From NCBI GenBank assembly GCA_016212885.1, contig JACRDO010000148.1, positions 1 through 42,011 on the forward strand: 42,011 bases of DNA, given 5' to 3'. The position numbers were made by a program, and so were the translations under genes. The stretch is from Elusimicrobiota bacterium (GTDB lineage Bacteria > Elusimicrobiota > Elusimicrobia > UBA1565). Below are positions 39,678 to 42,011 of the stretch, piece by piece. The notes under the pieces were generated by a model. It was not told the DNA's origin, searched no databases, and saw only the letters and a program-made list of their open reading frames with translations. Each line of letters opens with the position of its first letter. The stretch's first letter is position 1.

Positions 39678-40594
39678 CCGTAAATCTTCTTGATCTTCTC
39701 CGCGAGCCCTTCCCGCCTAAGGATTTTCCGATAGTCCCGGGGATGAAGCTGGATGAGCTTCTTCAGATACGCCATGTGCTTTTGGATCGCCTCGTCGTAA
39801 AGGTCCTTGTCGATCTTCCAGCGCGCCCGGAAATGGGGCCGGAAATACTTGTTGACGGAGCCGAGGTCCTCGGCCAGACGCTTCCGGCTGGCTTCATAGA
39901 AGCCGGTGGTCTTCTTCAGAAGGTCGAACGCGTCCTTGAACCCCGAGATATGCCCTTCCTGGAACTCGTAGAAAAGGAAGAGGAGCTTCTCCAGGTAGTT
40001 CCTTGCGGCCATCTGGCCGAGCAGGTCTCCTGTCCCGAGCATCTTCCCCAGCAGTTCGATCCGAGCAGACTTGAATTTGATGGCGGCGATGTCGACGCTG
40101 AGCCCCGTGCAGCGGAGGATGCTCGCCGAGACCTCCGGAAACTCGCCGGGGAAGCCGCGCTCCCTGAAATATCTCCCCAGGAACTTGACGCTCCTGTCCA
40201 CGTGGCTGGCTGTGTATTTGGCCCCGGTGCCTTCCTTGTCGCCAGCTGTCTGGATGTAGCCCGAGTCGTGGAATATGGCCGATATCACGCCCAGGTCGAT
40301 CTCCCGGTCCGTGAAGCGGACGCCTTGCGCGAAAGCCCCGTGCATGAGGCGCAGCGTCGCCATGACCGTGTCCGTGGTGTGCCCGATGTCGTGGTATTCG
40401 GTGTTGCAGGCCCGGTAGCCCGGATAGCGGCCGGCGAAGAGATTGATCATGTCCTCGAAAGCCGCATGGATGGGCCGGAAGTCGAGCTTCCTGGACATCA
40501 GGCGGACGATATGCAGGGTCTCGGCCAGGATGGCCTCCGGGTCGCTCATGTTGATGAGATCGGACATCTCTGGCTTTCTCGCGGGCTTCTTCAT
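39674..40594 (-). CDS. HD-domain phosphohydrolase
   Basis: The 306-residue protein has an HD-type metal site: NTEYHDIGHTTDTV (His68, Asp69, His72), AIFHDSGYIQ (His109, Asp110) and a later SHVDRSVKFL. The YHDxxHxxxV arrangement resembles the HD/PDEase group that cuts cyclic or other phosphoesters. No regulatory domain is attached. Start ATG 40594 overlaps the YggU stop as ATGA. Its end overlaps the solute-binding protein's end by four bases (convergent). The nucleotide substrate is unknown. Confidence 0.82.
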   Translation of the reverse strand: MKKPARKPEMSDLINMSDPEAILAETLHIVRLMSRKLDFRPIHAAFEDMINLFAGRYPGYRACNTEYHDIGHTTDTVMATLRLMHGAFAQGVRFTDREIDLGVISAIFHDSGYIQTAGDKEGTGAKYTASHVDRSVKFLGRYFRERGFPGEFPEVSASILRCTGLSVDIAAIKFKSARIELLGKMLGTGDLLGQMAARNYLEKLLFLFYEFQEGHISGFKDAFDLLKKTTGFYEASRKRLAEDLGSVNKYFRPHFRARWKIDKDLYDEAIQKHMAYLKKLIQLHPRDYRKILRREGLAEKIKKIYG

Positions 40595-40809
40595 GGGACC
40601 TCCACGATCTTGCTCGGGGACTTCCCCCCCTTTACGATCCGGATGCGGCCCGGCTGGATGCCGAGCTCGCGTCCGAGCAGGCGCAGGCACGCGGCGTTCG
40701 CGCGCCCCTCCTCGGCCGGCGCCCGGACGAAGATCTCGAAGAGGTCCGGAGCCTTGCGCCGGATCTCCTCCGTCTTCGCGCCGGGGTGCACCCTAAGCTT
40801 GATGAGCAT
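40591..40809 (-). CDS. DUF167/YggU family protein
   Basis: The 72-residue protein has the full YggU pattern: LIKLRVHPGAKTEEIRR, FEIFVRAPAEEGRANAACLR, LLGRELGIQPGRIRIVKGGK and SPSKIVEV. The PA.eGkAN motif is conserved. The function of the family is not established. It starts eight bases after the mature 3' end of tRNA-Pro with no Shine-Dalgarno, so processing of that tRNA would leave a nearly leaderless mRNA. Confidence 0.9.
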   Translation of the reverse strand: MLIKLRVHPGAKTEEIRRKAPDLFEIFVRAPAEEGRANAACLRLLGRELGIQPGRIRIVKGGKSPSKIVEVP

Positions 40810-40817
40810 GAAGCGTA

Positions 40818-40891
40818 TCGGGGCGCTCGGGCTTGAACCGAGAACCTCCTGGTCCCAAACCAGGCGCTCTAGCCAATTGAGCTACGCCCCG
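40818..40891 (-). tRNA. tRNA-Pro (anticodon TGG)
   Basis: The minus strand folds to a complete cloverleaf of 74 bases: acceptor CGGGGCG/CGCCCCG, D arm AGCTCAATTGGCTAGAGC, anticodon stem CCTGG/CCAGG around TTTGGGA (anticodon TGG, codons CCN), T arm CTCGG-TTCAAGC-CCGAG, and discriminator A. CCA is not encoded. Confidence 0.95.
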
Positions 40892-40916
40892 CTTAGGAGC
40901 TAGATTATATAACTGT

Positions 40917-41525
40917 TTATGGGACGTACAGCGAGATGGGACCGCGGCCCGCGGCCTGCAGGGCTTCGGCGTTGAAGATGACCCCGAGGTTCGAGGGGTC
41001 CGGCTCCGGGCTCATGTAGGGGCTCATCGAACCCCCCTCGGCCGCCTCGCCCAGGAAGTAGAGGCCCTTGTGGACCCCCGCCTCGGCCTTGCCGTCCATG
41101 ATCCGCACGGCGAACACGAGCGTCGGCTCGCCGACCTCCTCGGGGTTGAGATCCACGGAGCGGGAGAACTGCCGCGGATCCAAGCGGCACTCGGTCATGA
41201 CCTGGACGCCCTTGCCGTAGATCTGGTTGATGTTCGCCCACATCCTATGGTCGTCGGAGGAAGCGCGGCAGCGGTAGCGCCAGCGGCTGCCGTCGTTCTT
41301 GTGGATGGCGATCTCCAGCTTGGAGTTTTCGCCGAGCCGGCGCTTGTTGAGGTCCACGGAAAGATCGTATTTGATCTCGTAGGAGAGCCAGCCGAAGCGG
41401 CTTGAGAACTCGACCAAGCGTCCGGTTGTGCCGAAGCCGCCCTTGTCCGTGACGGAGAAGCGCTCGGCTTTCGCCGCCGGAGTCAGGCAAAGGGAAACGA
41501 GGAGAGCCATCGCCGCTTTTTTCAT
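40917..41525 (-). CDS. Secreted protein of unknown function
   Basis: The 202-residue protein begins at the ATG at 41525 (MKKAAMALLVSLCLTPAAKA, signal peptide), with GAGGG upstream; an earlier ATG at 41549 is less good. The mature part is beta-rich (ERFSVTDKGGFGTTGRLVEF, WLSYEIKYDLSVDLNKRRLG, WRYRCRASSDDHRMWANINQ) with two cysteines that could pair. No known domain recognised. It is separated from tRNA-Pro by 25 bases and transcribed the same way. Confidence 0.75.
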   Translation of the reverse strand: MKKAAMALLVSLCLTPAAKAERFSVTDKGGFGTTGRLVEFSSRFGWLSYEIKYDLSVDLNKRRLGENSKLEIAIHKNDGSRWRYRCRASSDDHRMWANINQIYGKGVQVMTECRLDPRQFSRSVDLNPEEVGEPTLVFAVRIMDGKAEAGVHKGLYFLGEAAEGGSMSPYMSPEPDPSNLGVIFNAEALQAAGRGPISLYVP

Positions 41526-41586
41526 GATTCCCTCCGGCCGGAGCTTCATCGCGCTATTAGGGTAATGCGCGGGGGTTTCACGGCCA

Positions 41587-41615
41587 TTACGAAAACGTTT
41601 CGGATTTGTTACAAT
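41587..41615 (+). promoter_or_regulatory. Promoter of tRNA-Gln
   Basis: TTACGA at 41587-41592, a 17-base spacer, and TACAAT at 41610-41615; the tRNA begins 12 bases after the -10 box. Confidence 0.6.
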
Positions 41616-41626
41616 GCGTTTTAGAT

Positions 41627-41700
41627 TGCCCGATGGTGTAACGGTAGCACGAGTGGCTCTGGACCACTTAGTCTAGGTTCAAATCCTAGTCGGGCAGCCA
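41627..41700 (+). tRNA. tRNA-Gln (anticodon CTG)
   Basis: Cloverleaf of 74 bases including an encoded CCA: acceptor TGCCCGA/TCGGGCA with the U1-A72 pair typical of tRNA-Gln, anticodon stem AGTGG/CCACT around CTCTGGA (anticodon CTG, codon CAG), T arm CTAGG-TTCAAAT-CCTAG, discriminator G. Confidence 0.95.
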
Positions 41701-41707
41701 CTTTAAC

Positions 41708-41774
41708 GGCCAGGTTTTACTGGCCATTACGGGGAAACGATACGGGATTACCGACGGGGCCCGAATCGGCCCCG
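41708..41774 (+). terminator. Hairpins after tRNA-Gln (possible terminator)
   Basis: GGCCAG-GTTTTA-CTGGCC at 41708-41725 begins seven bases after the tRNA, and a second stem CGGGGCC-CGAATC-GGCCCCG is at 41755-41774. Neither has a clear T-run, so the terminator call is tentative. Confidence 0.4.
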
Positions 41775-41830
41775 CTGAGTAACAGTCGGGGGGCGGTTTT
41801 GATACGCAAACAACACCGCCCACAACGAAC

Positions 41831-41869
41831 AAAAGGCCGGAGCCAGAGATGACTTTGGCCCGGCCTTTT
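41831..41869. terminator. Perfect 10-bp hairpin, likely bidirectional terminator
   Basis: AAAAGGCCGG (41831-41840) and CCGGCCTTTT (41860-41869) are perfect inverted arms. GC-rich base with terminal T-run on each strand is the usual form of an intrinsic terminator. Confidence 0.75.
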
Positions 41870-41900
41870 GCATAGCGCGGGCTTCGCCCGCAGCCCAAGA

Positions 41901-41978
41901 GAGCTATGAGCCATGAGCCGTGAGCTGTCGTCAACGGTCTTCATAAAGTCGTGGCTCAGAGCTCACCGCTCAGAGCTA
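41901..41978. repeat. Two inverted arrays of 7-bp repeats
   Basis: Plus strand 41901-41928 is four tandem heptamers: GAGCTAT, GAGCCAT, GAGCCGT, GAGCTGT. Minus strand 41978-41951 reads TAGCTCT, GAGCGGT, GAGCTCT, GAGCCAC. The arrays face each other across 22 bases. No gene is seen between 41701 and the window end. Confidence 0.65.
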
Positions 41979-42011
41979 CAAGAAATATGCGCGCCGTATC
42001 CAGTGTCTTCC

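Noticed and set aside
1..42011. CRISPR array, prophage or insertion sequence
   Set aside because: No regularly spaced repeats, Cas genes, integrase, transposase or phage structural genes were found on either strand; the tail-fibre-like modules occur inside signal-peptide-bearing proteins.

Overview
The window is high-GC bacterial chromosome with dense, often overlapping genes on both strands, two tRNA genes, and no rRNA, transposase, integrase, phage replication gene or CRISPR array. The gene content points to a Gram-negative didermal bacterium: PorV/PorQ-like outer-membrane barrels, a LysM-tailed barrel, a C-terminal module like type IX sorting domains, periplasmic amidases, many TPR proteins and fibre-like proteins ending in formylglycine-generating-enzyme (FGE)-like domains. 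A GC-rich Elusimicrobiota-type genome is my best guess. This is inference from style of content; no marker gene in the window settles it.

Layout. 1-3010: start of an AsmA-like protein and a large signal-peptide/TPR/TM/Ser-Thr kinase protein. 3120-3830: a lower-GC island with a nucleotidyltransferase and a small partner. 3860-6140 (minus): response regulator, coiled membrane protein, M50-like protease, dolichol-kinase-like enzyme, with ATGA/GTGA overlaps. 6200-9170 (minus): Lrp/AsnC ligand domain and the compact operon gcvT-gcvH-bPH2 protein-lipoate ligase; gcvP is absent. 9240-11590: a tandem duplication of a secreted ComEC-like metallo-beta-lactamase gene, first copy truncated, with duplicated flanking repeats. 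11584-15244 (minus): four-gene operon of LysM-tailed PorV-like barrel, receiver-like/TM/propeller protein, PilZ-like protein and an unknown protein. 15245-16800: a gene-poor accessory stretch with an FGE pseudogene fragment, a PIN toxin with a short downstream antitoxin, and remnants.

16800-24030 (plus): two similar membrane-anchored helical proteins, a tiny lipoprotein on the other strand, a half-length ferredoxin-like protein, a double cysteine-peptidase protein (C39-like plus NlpC/P60), a zinc amidase and a GAF-PAS protein. 24035-32691 (minus): a probable surface-structure operon of PorV/PorQ-like barrel with TPR tail, TPR protein, protein with C-terminal sorting-like domain, two paralogous fibre proteins with FGE-like heads, and a TMTC-like GT-C glycosyltransferase with TPRs. 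32754-36165: two divergent polytopic GT-C-like proteins. 36146-37184 (minus): a membrane-anchored barnase-like RNase followed by barstar. 37276-39677 (plus): a propeller-type protein and a family 5 solute-binding protein. 39674-41525 (minus): HD phosphohydrolase, YggU/DUF167 protein, tRNA-Pro and a secreted protein. 41587-42011: tRNA-Gln with promoter, terminator-like hairpins and an inverted array of 7-bp repeats.

A recurring feature is promoters whose -10 box lies 6-11 bases before the start codon, predicting leaderless or nearly leaderless mRNAs (16802, 17923, 32691, 37276, possibly 9169 and 15223). Other genes have clear Shine-Dalgarno sequences (17788, 19035, 37184, 6432). The most interesting candidate system is the 24035-32691 operon, read here as a surface fibre secretion, anchoring and modification locus.
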